From positions 12,585,569-12,649,568 of the forward strand of contig OX243822.1 in the NCBI GenBank assembly GCA_945859605.1: a stretch of DNA of 64,000 bases, read 5' to 3'. Every line of letters starts with the position of its first letter. Position 1 is the first letter of the stretch. The translations under genes were made by a program, and so were the position numbers. The notes below the pieces were generated by a model. It saw only the letters and a program-made list of their open reading frames with translations, searched no databases and had not been told where the DNA came from. Origin of the DNA: Lumbricus rubellus. Lineage: Eukaryota > Annelida > Clitellata > Crassiclitellata > Lumbricidae. This document shows positions 12,591 to 21,612 of the stretch, piece by piece.

Positions 12591-12840
12591 TAAAATTTGC
12601 TACAAATTTTCCTTTCAATATCCTTATCATAACTACCCATACTTCTTATAATATTACTATTACTTAGCCATCTATACTAATATTTACACTATCTATAGCT
12701 ACGCAATTATGCAACATTCTAATCAACATCAACATTTAACATCTTTTATGATATTTCATATTATATCACCTTTACCTTATCTATACTTTTAAATTACATT
12801 ACATTTACACTGATTCACTTATTAATATTTCTTATTCTAC
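12591..12840. other. Retrotransposon interior, no coding remnant
   Basis: AT-rich sequence between the RNase H remnant and the 3' LTR, where integrase would be expected. No integrase motif is visible. Confidence 0.55.
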
Positions 12841-13380
12841 TTACTCTAATCCTCGGCTTAAATAATCAGCCACTACATTGTCACTACCTTTGAGGTATCT
12901 AACTCTAAAGCTGTAATTCTGAAGCACTAGGTACCAGCGCATTACTCTAGCATTTCTTATGCTACCAGTCTTTAAATATTGCAGTCCTAAGTGGTCAGTC
13001 TCTACAACAAATTCCTGTCCATACAAGTAACGGTTGAACTTTTGAATCCCCCAAACCATCGCTAGGCACTCTCTTTCCACCACAGAATAGTTCCTTTCGC
13101 TCTCACTAAACTTCTTACTTGCATAAGCCACTGGATGCATAGTTCCCTCATGATTCTGCATCAGCACACATCCCATCGCCGTATTAGCTGCATCCGTTCT
13201 CAAAGTGAATTCCACACCAATCTAGGGTAGCTTCAATATCGGTGCTTCTGGCAGAGCGTTCTTTAACTTCTTAAATGACCTTTCTAATTCCTCATTCCAT
13301 TCTATTGTGATCTTTGCATTCTTTCTTGTCAACTCTGTTACTGGTCTCACATCAAATTTGACACTCCTTGGGTTCCAATG
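12841..13380 (-). pseudogene. RNase H domain remnant of a Gypsy-type pol, interrupted by a stop
   Basis: The open part (13215-12841, 124 residues) is the RNase H domain that follows reverse transcriptase in Ty3/Gypsy Pol. It has TDAA near its start, ERECLAMVWGIQKF in the middle, TDHLGLQYL, and ends with a VVADYLSR motif, so the acidic catalytic positions are present. Upstream, to about 13380, a recognisable connection segment (LTRKNA, then FKKLKNALPEAPILKLP) reads in frame but is broken by a stop codon at 13224-13222. The reverse transcriptase palm that should precede it is missing. This is a deletion remnant, not a working gene. Confidence 0.85.
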
Positions 13381-13777
13381 TCAACCTGCTAGCCTAACTC
13401 TCTTATAATTAACTTAAAGTTTACTTATTATGTATATATGTCACTATCTTAACGCACGGAATTTATCCATCTGGTTATTCCATCCATGTAGCAACAATAG
13501 TAACTTGCCACCTACCTTGGTACTTTTAAAATCTCGTATTTTGCTCAATTGACCTATTATTTCTTCTTATTTAACTATTTCTCATTGCTTAACTGTTTTC
13601 CTATTTATCTAAGTGACTTATCTCAACATCACACTCAGACACTGTATTCTAATTAATCTCACCTAATTCTATTTACATTTATTCCTTAATTAAGTATTCT
13701 CCACAAGCTACTGTAAATTTCTATTTGCATCACTTCTCCTCATGTAATGACAGTCTAACCTGTTCATGTCTGACATG
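13381..13777. other. Retrotransposon interior, site of the reverse transcriptase deletion
   Basis: About 400 bp of T-rich sequence on the plus strand between the end of the Gag-protease frame and the RNase H connection segment. No reverse transcriptase motif (such as YxDD) can be read in any frame. Confidence 0.6.
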
Positions 13778-16408
13778 CTACATGTATCTCTCTTCACCTT
13801 CTTGTATAAACTTCAACGTCATGCCCTTTTGTGTTTCTAGTTCACCCATGTGCTTCTTTCCAAAACTCCGTGCATCTGTATCTCCATAAGAATTCCACTT
13901 AACACCTTCTAATGTTTCAACTTCTCCACTGTAGTCTCTGCCACTTCTCCACTTATCCTCTTTATTGTTAGGGTATGACCATCCTCTGTCATTCCATGAC
14001 CAATTTTCCTTCTTGTTCACATCATTTCCTGCACTCCAGTTTCCATTTCCATAACTTCCTCTGCACTTATCTTCCCAGAACTCTCTCTGCATTCTGTCTG
14101 ACTGTTTCCATTTCCTCATTTGACATGATCTACCCTGGCCTGCGTCTTTCCTGTTGAATACTCGGGTTACATAATCTGTCCTTTTATTTTCCCAGTCTCT
14201 CCTGTCACAATGACTACCTCTGGCTTCAACTGATTCCGCCTTACGCTGTCCATAATTCTTACACCGCGGTTCACGCCAATTCCAATTAACTGCCTTACAC
14301 CTTGCCTTTCCTTGAAAACTCTTATTCACCTGTGTATTTTTGAAACTGAACTCACCAAAGCGTCGCTTTGTATTACACGTCTTCACTGTATTATTGTTTC
14401 TCTCGACGACCCTTCGTCTCGATCCGCCATCTTCCTCGACTCGCTGAACTCTTGGATCATACTTTCCTCTCATGCAGTCACCCGTTAATTTCCTTCCCAC
14501 CGGATTTTCGATCACTTTATATCTATTCTTAGCATAGCCATTTTTATTCTCAATAACATCGCGGTTGTCTACCAGCGGATGTATTCCCTCGAAGGTTACT
14601 CTTTTCTTGTCCGTCCTCCTGACGTCATCAATAGCTAACTCCTTGCTAGCTCCGCCCCTCGTGACATCACTCTCATAGGTGTTCACTCCAACGTCCTTGA
14701 CCCTGGATTTATTTATATACTCAATTCTTATCGGTTTCCTCTCGTATAAACCTGGATTTATTATTAGTTCCTTGACCAAGTTCTCTATCACTAAAGCCTC
14801 TGCTTTCCCTTCAAATTCTTCACTCTTAATGTCAATTAGAGCGGTTGGATATTTTTCTTTGGTTCCATTAGCAAATCTGCAAACCATTTTGCGTCCGGTA
14901 TATTGGTAAGGTTTCTCCAAACCTTTCCTGATAGCAACACATGTGGCGCCTGAATCATGTAATGCGTTCACCTTTTTCCCGTTTACTAACACTGAATTCG
15001 TATAGGCACTCAGACCTTCCTCTCCTTCAGTTACAAAGCAAGATATGGTGACTTCATGTTCCACATCTTCCTCTCCTCTATCTTCAACACATTGCATGGT
15101 GGCGACAGTATGTGACCTTGCGCCCTGTCCAATTTTATCGCATTTGGCTGAATAGTGAAAAGAAGATCCACACTTAAAGCAACCTCCTCTTCGATTTTCT
15201 CCACCAGCTTCACTCCGTTTACTGTTCCTAAAATTCCATTCATTATTGAACCGACCCTTATCCTTGTAACTGTCCTGTTCCTTGACCCTGTTCCGTCCGA
15301 GACTACTACTTCGACTTTCACCATTAGACCTATTTCTTGTGAACTCTCTAGATCGACCATCAGGTTCAGTGTCTCTTTTCTCATGACTGACTGACCACTT
15401 CTCGCTAATTTCTCTAGCTTCAACATAATTCTGTGCTTGTTCCAGCAGTGTTTCTAATTCTAACTTCCCCTTCTCTTTGAGAAAACACCTCATTTCGTCA
15501 TCACAAGTCACTAAAAACTGGTCACGCAACACCAGTGTTTCCAGTCCTTTGTAGTCATTTTTGAATCCCGCCATTGCCAACCATTGCCTCAGATACCTTC
15601 TCAACCTTTCAACATACTGAATCACGGTTTCATCCGTGTCGCGCTTAGACGATCGAAACTTCTTTCTGTAACCATTTTCTGTCAGCTGGAATCGTTTCAA
15701 CAGCTCTTCCTTCAATTTCTTGTAGTCTTGTGCTTGTTCTACTTCAAGCCTCTCAAAAACTTGCAATGCTTTTCCGTCTAAGGATTTTACTAGGGTTAAT
15801 GCCCACATTCTCTCTGGAACCTCATATGCCATGCAAGTTCTCTCAAACCGTAATAGATAGGCATCGAGACAATCTCTGTCTTCCCTAAATACAGGCATCT
15901 TCACATTTTTAGCATTATTACTCTGTCCATTGATCTCCGTACTATAACCATTTCCAATCCGATCGTTCCTATCGCCTTGTCGCCTATCTTGTTCCATTCT
16001 TATTTCAAGTTCTTTGAGTTTAATCACTTTCTGATTGTCTAGTTCAATCCGTTTCAGATTGGCTTCTCGTTCTCGTTCTTCAGAAATCCTCTTCTCCTCT
16101 CGTTCTCCAGAAATCCTCTTCTCTTCTCGTTCTCGTTCTTCAGAAATCCTCTTCTCCTCTCGTTCTTCAGAAATCCTTTTGTCTTCTCGTTGTTCATTAC
16201 GTATCCTTTCAGCTATTTCTTCCTGTCTTCGTTCTCGTTCGCGTTCGGAAATTAACTTTTCTTTCTCGTAATCAGCTAGTAATTCTGCTTGTTTCAAGGC
16301 CTTATTTTCTGCTTGCCTCTCACTGACAAACTCTCTAAGTTCTTGCCCTTCATAACCAAGATCTGATCCAACCTTAACCCACTTCGAATATTCTGCGGCC
16401 ATTCTCAA
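13778..16408 (-). CDS. Retrotransposon Gag-protease polyprotein, 876 aa
   Basis: Structural polyprotein of the LTR element. Residues about 30-150 are a highly charged predicted coiled coil with tandem ISEERE-type repeats near 78-115. Residues about 165-345 resemble the capsid-like Gag region of Gypsy elements (hydrophobic helices, ...YLLRFERTC..., ...VIQYVERLRRYLRQW...). At about 410-423 is a CCHC zinc knuckle (C-x2-C-x4-H-x4-C, starting CFKCG) that binds RNA. At about 485 is DSGAT, the catalytic motif of a retropepsin-type aspartyl protease. The C-terminal 300 residues are basic, Trp/Asn-rich and unrecognised; they may be what remains where pol was lost. The frame is intact over 2.6 kb, which fits a young insertion. 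There is no host gene here. Confidence 0.85.
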   Translation of the reverse strand: MRMAAEYSKWVKVGSDLGYEGQELREFVSERQAENKALKQAELLADYEKEKLISERERERRQEEIAERIRNEQREDKRISEEREEKRISEEREREEKRISGEREEKRISEEREREANLKRIELDNQKVIKLKELEIRMEQDRRQGDRNDRIGNGYSTEINGQSNNAKNVKMPVFREDRDCLDAYLLRFERTCMAYEVPERMWALTLVKSLDGKALQVFERLEVEQAQDYKKLKEELLKRFQLTENGYRKKFRSSKRDTDETVIQYVERLRRYLRQWLAMAGFKNDYKGLETLVLRDQFLVTCDDEMRCFLKEKGKLELETLLEQAQNYVEAREISEKWSVSHEKRDTEPDGRSREFTRNRSNGESRSSSLGRNRVKEQDSYKDKGRFNNEWNFRNSKRSEAGGENRRGGCFKCGSSFHYSAKCDKIGQGARSHTVATMQCVEDRGEEDVEHEVTISCFVTEGEEGLSAYTNSVLVNGKKVNALHDSGATCVAIRKGLEKPYQYTGRKMVCRFANGTKEKYPTALIDIKSEEFEGKAEALVIENLVKELIINPGLYERKPIRIEYINKSRVKDVGVNTYESDVTRGGASKELAIDDVRRTDKKRVTFEGIHPLVDNRDVIENKNGYAKNRYKVIENPVGRKLTGDCMRGKYDPRVQRVEEDGGSRRRVVERNNNTVKTCNTKRRFGEFSFKNTQVNKSFQGKARCKAVNWNWREPRCKNYGQRKAESVEARGSHCDRRDWENKRTDYVTRVFNRKDAGQGRSCQMRKWKQSDRMQREFWEDKCRGSYGNGNWSAGNDVNKKENWSWNDRGWSYPNNKEDKWRSGRDYSGEVETLEGVKWNSYGDTDARSFGKKHMGELETQKGMTLKFIQEGEERYM

Positions 16409-16683
16409 AAGTCCAATTATTTTAAAGGCTGATTGGCGCTATAACAATTTCTAAGACACTATTTAAGTTTCGGCGGTAAATGACTTTTACCTTAGACCTG
16501 ACCTCTTTATCAACCAATAACAGTCAGTGTACTCAAATCAAAACGACGTCACGCCTAATTAGTATTCAAACAGCACGCTGAACGCCGATGCACGTAAGTG
16601 AATTAATTGCTGTCGTAATTAAACTTCACAATATAATAACTCTTAAATCTTTTAGATTAACACCCTAAAATTGTTCTAGATCC
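16409..16683. other. 5' untranslated leader of the retrotransposon
   Basis: On the minus strand this lies between the primer-binding site and the Gag start. No other feature seen. Confidence 0.6.
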
Positions 16684-16700
16684 TTCGGACGATGCCCCCA
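16684..16700 (-). other. Putative primer-binding site
   Basis: On the minus strand, four bases (AAAC) after the 5' LTR comes TGGGGGCATCGTCCGAA. The TGGGGGC start and following TCGTCCG resemble the complement of a tRNA-Pro 3' end, with an extra A. The tRNA assignment is tentative. Confidence 0.5.
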
Positions 16701-16704
16701 GTTT

Positions 16705-18273
16705 TGTAACGGGAGTAGATACCACCCTATGGCTCGCTAGTTAGTGGAAACTATTCCCAGATTTCGAATCTGAAATCAGGTTACCAATTTGCATACTATC
16801 TGGTTATTTGTCGCAATGTGGGTCAATGCTCTAAATGTCAGCCAATCAACAAGACAATGTTTTATATAAAAATAATATTTGAATCATGAATATTAATATA
16901 TCAACATATATAGTTAATGAATTCTATGTCTAGGGTCGTGGAAATGTCAATTTAAATACAGGTCAACTTATTTACTTAAATCAGTGCTGAATAAAATAAT
17001 TTTGAGGGATATTACTACTATAATTACCCTCCCGCGTTGTATGTTTTTGGCTGAAGCTGTAGATCGAAACGGCCAAAGCTTCTCGTCTTTTCTCCAAGCG
17101 CCGTTACCAATGGTTGTAGATGACTCTTTTCAGTTTCATCGTCGATGCGCTTCACCGTGCTTTTCTGCTCGTAGGTAATTATTCTTCGATGTAGCTGTCT
17201 ACGAATTGAAGACTATTTGTTCCTTTTCGTATTTACCGTTCAATTACCGTTCGATATAACTTTTATAGTTTCACTGTCACTTCTCAATGTGGCGAGAAGT
17301 AATGCCGGAATTCTACGAAATCCAATGAAGGTAGAATTTCAACGTCAATTACTTGTTAGTAATCCGCTATTACAATCTCTCACGTTTTACGAACTTCCAG
17401 ATTTCTTGTCCATACTTTAGGACACTAAACTACCGGCTCCGTTGCTTTAATATCCGATCAAACAAATGTCACGAAATCGTCTAACAGCATCTATAGCGAA
17501 TACTCATCGCCAATCAACCACCAACAATCCTCATTAGACGGCCATTCCACCTCGTCTCTCATACAGATCCAGCCCCCCTCGTGCGCATGCGCAGCAGACG
17601 ACCCTGATCCCAGCTTTCCATATGTAACCAACGCCGATCGCCGATCGTTGTAATATTCCGCAATGCTTTCCACTAATTTAATATATTTTGCCCCTAAGCA
17701 CTGGTTATAGCACTGGTTGATTAATTAAACAGAACAATGTAATAATTCTCGCTCGAATTATAAGCTAATCATTAACTAAGGCCTCTCCCTAACTTAACAC
17801 ATGTAATTACTAATCAACAATATATATATCAAAGTAAGAACGTATGGGTGGGACCATAGAGATGTACGCTATATATATAAAATATATAGGCTAGAGAGAG
17901 TATGGCCTATCTCCTCTGCATAAAAAAGTGAGGTCATCAACGACCTTATATATATATTAACGGAAATCACGCCAGTGACGTCACTCTGTGCAAACGACCA
18001 ATCACAGGCGATTCTTACGTCGCCATGTTCGCTTTAAAATTATTTACTTTTCCAGCTGATCGAAGGTGTAAGACTGTGATTGGTCGGGTCCAATTAGACA
18101 GTATGTGATTGGTCGGGTCCAATTAGACAGTTGTGATTGGTCGGGTCCAATTAGACAGTTGTGATTGGTCGGGTCCAATTAGACAAAGATTTCAATGTAT
18201 AGACGTGATATTCCCTCTAGCGTTATATTTATTATAATACATCTCTATGGGTGGGACCAAGGATATCGTTACA
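16705..18273 (-). repeat. Right LTR (5' LTR of the element) carrying a nested insertion
   Basis: TGTAACGGGAG to ATCGTTACA, matching the left LTR at all but about two bases, but 403 bp longer: a 391-bp element at 17857-18247 plus its 12-bp target duplication. As this is the upstream LTR in the element's orientation, the insertion could affect its promoter. Confidence 0.92.
17857..18247. mobile_element. Nested non-autonomous element in the right LTR, with tandem CCAAT-box units
   Basis: Ends are inverted copies: TAGAGATGT at the left and ACATCTCTA at the right. The 12-mer TGGGTGGGACCA lies on both sides (17845-17856 and 18248-18259) but only once in the left LTR, which serves as the empty site. 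Inside, at about 18076-18185, four tandem units of about 27-29 bp each hold TGATTGGTCGGGTCCAATTAGACA, so every unit has an inverted and a direct CCAAT box. No coding capacity. The superfamily is not one I recognise. Confidence 0.85.
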
Positions 18274-18278
18274 CGAAG

Positions 18279-18594
18279 GAAAAAGCTAAGTGGCTACGCT
18301 CCGCAATCTGACCAGATCGGACAACTTTTATAGCGCCGCTACATTTAATTCACAAGTCATCAATCGATCGTCGCCTCAAGCGAAATTATAGTTGAGAAAT
18401 TATATAGGGCCTACGACTAGTGGCTGCTTAGGCCTATAGCCTATGTATTGCAAGATCATAGCACACTCATTGCACATTTCTATTTCAATCGTGTGCGAAA
18501 TGAGAACTCTGCCTACATGTTATTGGTCTCAAGTTCTCAACCACAGACAGAAACCTCTGGCAGTGTAAAGGAAGGACCCACGCCAAGGCTTTTT
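18279..18594. other. Gene-free stretch
   Basis: Right flank of the retrotransposon. No gene or recognisable repeat seen. Confidence 0.4.
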
Positions 18595-18785
18595 TAAACG
18601 TGCAGTTGTACACAAAATGGGCAGTTCTAACTGGATTTGTGCAGTTGTAGAAGCACTCTTGAACAGTTAAAACTAGCAAAAAATGGTCATTGTCCACTTG
18701 TCCTCCGATTGGAAGCAATTTACCATGGAGGATGGGAAGGAATGAAGGGGTTGTGCAGTTATAAAAATTCCTTAAAAACAGTTCT
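18595..18785 (-). repeat. Dispersed repeat, 'GCACAAC' family, copy 3
   Basis: Inverse-orientation copy of the repeat at 448-620: GTGCAGTTGTACACAAAATGG, then TTTACCATGGAGGATGGGAA, then GTTGTGCAGTT. Confidence 0.75.
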
Positions 18786-18942
18786 GACCCAACGAGCTCT
18801 GACCCACGCCAAAATATTTGCTACAAGAGTAAAGCCTGCACAAATGTCCATCGTTCGACTGTACCGTCACCTAGCGAATGCAGACAAAATGTACACTAGG
18901 CCTGTGTAAAATTGGAGTATCAGCCCTTAAGCTAGCCATGGG

Positions 18943-19215
18943 CAGGGACGGATCCAGGGGGCCAATTCGGCCATGGCCCCCCCATTTAAAAATGCCATGG
19001 GACGTGGCCCTCCATTCGGTTTGAAATTAGCAATATGAATAGGGCTGTCACGCCATATTGGCCCATACATTATAAAATTGCATGGGACGTGGCCCCCATT
19101 CGATTTTCAGCCGGAGGATTAAAAAGTCATCAACGGTTTTGGCGACCAATGACGAAATTTTTCCCTGTCCCAAGATTTTGGCCTCCCCCTTCGAACAGCT
19201 CTGGATCCGCCACTG
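18943..19215. mobile_element. hAT-type MITE, 273 bp, exact 8-bp TSD
   Basis: Left end CAGGGACGGATCCAGG and right end CTCTGGATCCGCCACTG are imperfect inverted copies. GCCATGGG is duplicated exactly at 18935-18942 and 19216-19223. A related but incomplete copy is at 62745-62895. Confidence 0.85.
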
Positions 19216-19851
19216 GCCATGGGCACGAAGTGTAGCGATTTCATTTTTCATGGCCTTGGAATATTTTCTTGGCCTTGATATTATAGGGGCTGCAGGTGGC
19301 CAGTCATCTCCCTCGCCGTAAACTCCTAGTCAGCTAACTGCTGCCAAAATGTCAGAGAATAAAGTCAAATATGGTCAAAATAGACAGTAGTTTATTGACA
19401 AAATAACAAGGCACCCTATTCTCGTCAACAAGGCCGTGTCGATTGTATAAAATTTACATTGTTCTGACTTTGCTGCCAAAATAAAAAAAGCTTGAACTGT
19501 GTGGAGCTGCGAACACATTTACAACATAAATCTGCAATTCAGTTATTCAGAATTATACAATAATTGTAAGTATCATATTGCATGCCTATTTACATGAAAT
19601 TGTTGACATCCTGACTAAGTCGAAGAAATCACTGAAAAAACTAACTATTTTTAGCTAATGAAAATAAATAATTAATCGAAGGCTATAATTATTATATACA
19701 CAGCTCATAAGATCAAGTGCAAAACATTTCCAAAAATGGCTGTTCCAAAAACTCCGACTCATTAATCATAGAACATGATTTAGACATAGAACATGATTTA
19801 GACATAGAACATAACATGTTTACATGTTGATACAATACAATACAATACAAT
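19216..19851. other. Gene-free stretch with a local duplication
   Basis: No gene seen. Its end (from about 19770), with the start of the next repeat, is duplicated in tandem: a segment containing AACATGATTTAGACATA, ACATGTTTACATGTTGATAC and ACAATACAATACAATCAGG occurs at about 19783-19857 and again at about 19886-19957. Confidence 0.5.
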
Positions 19852-20098
19852 CAGGGCTTAGAGTGTGGCAGGACGGTCATGGAACATAGAACATGATTTA
19901 GACATAAAACATAACATGTTTACATGTTGATACAATACAATACAATACAATCAGGGCTTAAATCAGGACGGTCATGGACAGCGTCCTGGCACTTATTTTC
20001 AAATCCCTATGCCGTCCTGCCACTTATTTGGCCAGCACAGCCTGGAAAGGTAAGGGGCGCCCTGGCACTTCTTTTTTTTACATTTTTTAGCACTGAAT
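19852..20098 (+). repeat. 'GGGCTTAA / GTCCTGGCACTT' repeat family, copy 1
   Basis: Contains CAGGGCTTA, GACGGTCATGGACAGCGTCC, CCGTCCTGCCACTTATTTGG and GGCACTTCTTTTTT in that order. The same order recurs at 37680-37875, 48656-48866 and 63923 onwards, and inverted at 39640-39968 and 61225-61405. No coding capacity; likely a non-autonomous transposon family. Confidence 0.8.
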
Positions 20099-20224
20099 AC
20101 AATACAATACAACTGTAAATTCAGAAGTGCATGCATTCCCATACAAGAGAACATTGATACAAGAAAACATTGATAGCACCCAGCATATCAAATGTGGAGG
20201 ACATGCAGAATTGCTCATGGTCCC

Positions 20225-20310
20225 TAGACAGTAACCGCCTTGGACAAGGTTCAAACCCGTACTCTTCGCATTACAGGTCGACCACTCTAACCAATTGGCC
20301 ATCATGCCAG
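20225..20310 (-). repeat. tRNA-like SINE head (distinct family)
   Basis: On the minus strand, GGCATGATGGCCAATTGGTTAGAGTGG (box A context) is followed about 40 bp later by GGGTTTGAACC (box B). It looks like a tRNA but cannot be closed into a good acceptor stem by eye, so a tRNA-derived SINE or tRNA pseudogene is more likely than a functional tRNA. Confidence 0.5.
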
Positions 20311-20654
20311 ATGAGGCCAGGGTTCATCTTTCGGGGTCATCCATCATTTTGCAGTCATTAAAATTTTGATCGCAGATCAGCCGTTCGTTATATTCAGTTG
20401 ATGATGAAAATCACCTCAGACGTCAGCAACACAAATCAAGTTGGCACGGTCACATAATAATTATTATCTGCTCTATTGTTGTTGTCATCCAGCTTCTTCA
20501 GTAACGAGTTTTATCGCATCATCTTCTTGGCCCATCTTAAATCCAAACTGCTAAATAATGCTGGAGTATTAAGTCAGTCATCCAAGTCATTCTTTTACAC
20601 GCTACCGTTACCATTTGATCATTGTTAATCCTTGATCAGTTTCGCTCGATCCAT
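20311..20654. other. Gene-free stretch
   Basis: No gene or recognisable element seen. Confidence 0.4.
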
Positions 20655-20785
20655 ATAATCAATCACCATCTCTCTTAATCAATCACCATCTCTGTTAATC
20701 AATCACCATCTCTGTTAATCAATCACCATCTCTGTTAATCAATCACCATCTCTGTTAATCAATCACCATCTCTGTTAATCATGTT
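20655..20785 (+). repeat. 20-bp minisatellite, six units
   Basis: AATCAATCACCATCTCTGTT repeated about six times with almost no variation, so recent or homogenised. Confidence 0.9.
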
Positions 20786-21039
20786 CCTGCTGACGACATC
20801 TAAATTAAATCCATCTTCAACAGTTTCTGATCTTTCGTTTCGATTCACCGCATTTATATACTCATCAGATTAATTAATTATCATAAATAACTGATTAATC
20901 ATTTCTCCTGCTGTGATCCAGCATTTCTTCTTGTTCCTGCTTTGTTCCACGGCCATCCAAGCTGAGGAAATCCATCCGCTGTCATCTCAGATGCCTTAAA
21001 ATTCATCCAAACTCATCTGTGTCCATCTACTCCCATCAT

Positions 21040-21612
21040 CCATTAATTCATCTTGTCATCTGACATTATTTCCTGTCATCTGTCGTTATTTCCTGTCATC
21101 TTCCATTACATCATATCATCTGCCATTATCTCCTGTCATCATCCATTATCTCCTGTCATCTGTCATTATATCCTGTCATCTGTCATCATTTCCTGTCATC
21201 ATCTATTACATCCTGTCATTATCCATCTGTCATCTGCCATCATCTCCTGTCAGCCATTATTTCCTGTCACCATCAATTATCTCCTGTCATCTGTCATTAT
21301 ATCCTGTCATGATCCATTACTTCCTGTCATCTGTCATTATATTCTGTCATCTGCCATTATATCCTTTCATCAGTCATTATATCCTGTCATCTGATATTAT
21401 TTCCTGTTATCATCCATTATTTTCTGTCATCTGTCATTATCTCCTGTCATCTGTCATTATCTCCTGTCATCTGCCATTACTTCCTGTCAGCTGCCATTAC
21501 TTCCTGTCATCATCCATTATTTCCTGTCATCTGCCATTATATCCTGTCATCTTCCATTACATCCTGTCATCATCCATTATATCCTGTCATCTGATATTAC
21601 ATCCTGTCATCT
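21040..21612 (+). repeat. CATCTGYCATTATWTCCTGT minisatellite running into the MLYCD stop codon
   Basis: About 28 imperfect units of 18-20 bp (TCCTGTCATCTGCCATTA and variants) from about 21040. The last unit overlaps the stop codon and final codon of MLYCD (21607-21612, minus strand), so the array forms the start of the 3' untranslated region. Long open frames through it are artefacts. Confidence 0.88.

Larger units (their letters stand above)
11409..18273 (-). mobile_element. Ty3/Gypsy-type LTR retrotransposon, pol-deleted, recently inserted
   Basis: A complete LTR-to-LTR unit read on the minus strand. Both LTRs run from TGTAACG to CGTTACA. The 5-bp target CGAAG is present on both sides (11404-11408 and 18274-18278). 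By eye the LTRs differ at only about two positions over 1166 bp (near 11683/16981 and 12208/17508), apart from a 391-bp insertion in the right one. A primer-binding-like site follows the right LTR and a G-rich purine tract precedes the left. The interior encodes Gag and protease and a broken RNase H. Reverse transcriptase and integrase are absent, so it must have moved with enzymes supplied by a relative. Confidence 0.92.

Noticed and set aside
20225..20310. A possible functional tRNA gene on the minus strand
   Set aside because: Box A and box B are present but the acceptor and anticodon stems do not close well by eye. A tRNA-derived SINE is more likely.
20655..21612. A CRISPR-like array (20-bp direct repeats)
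   Set aside because: Units are head-to-tail without unique spacers, no cas genes exist, and the DNA is eukaryotic.
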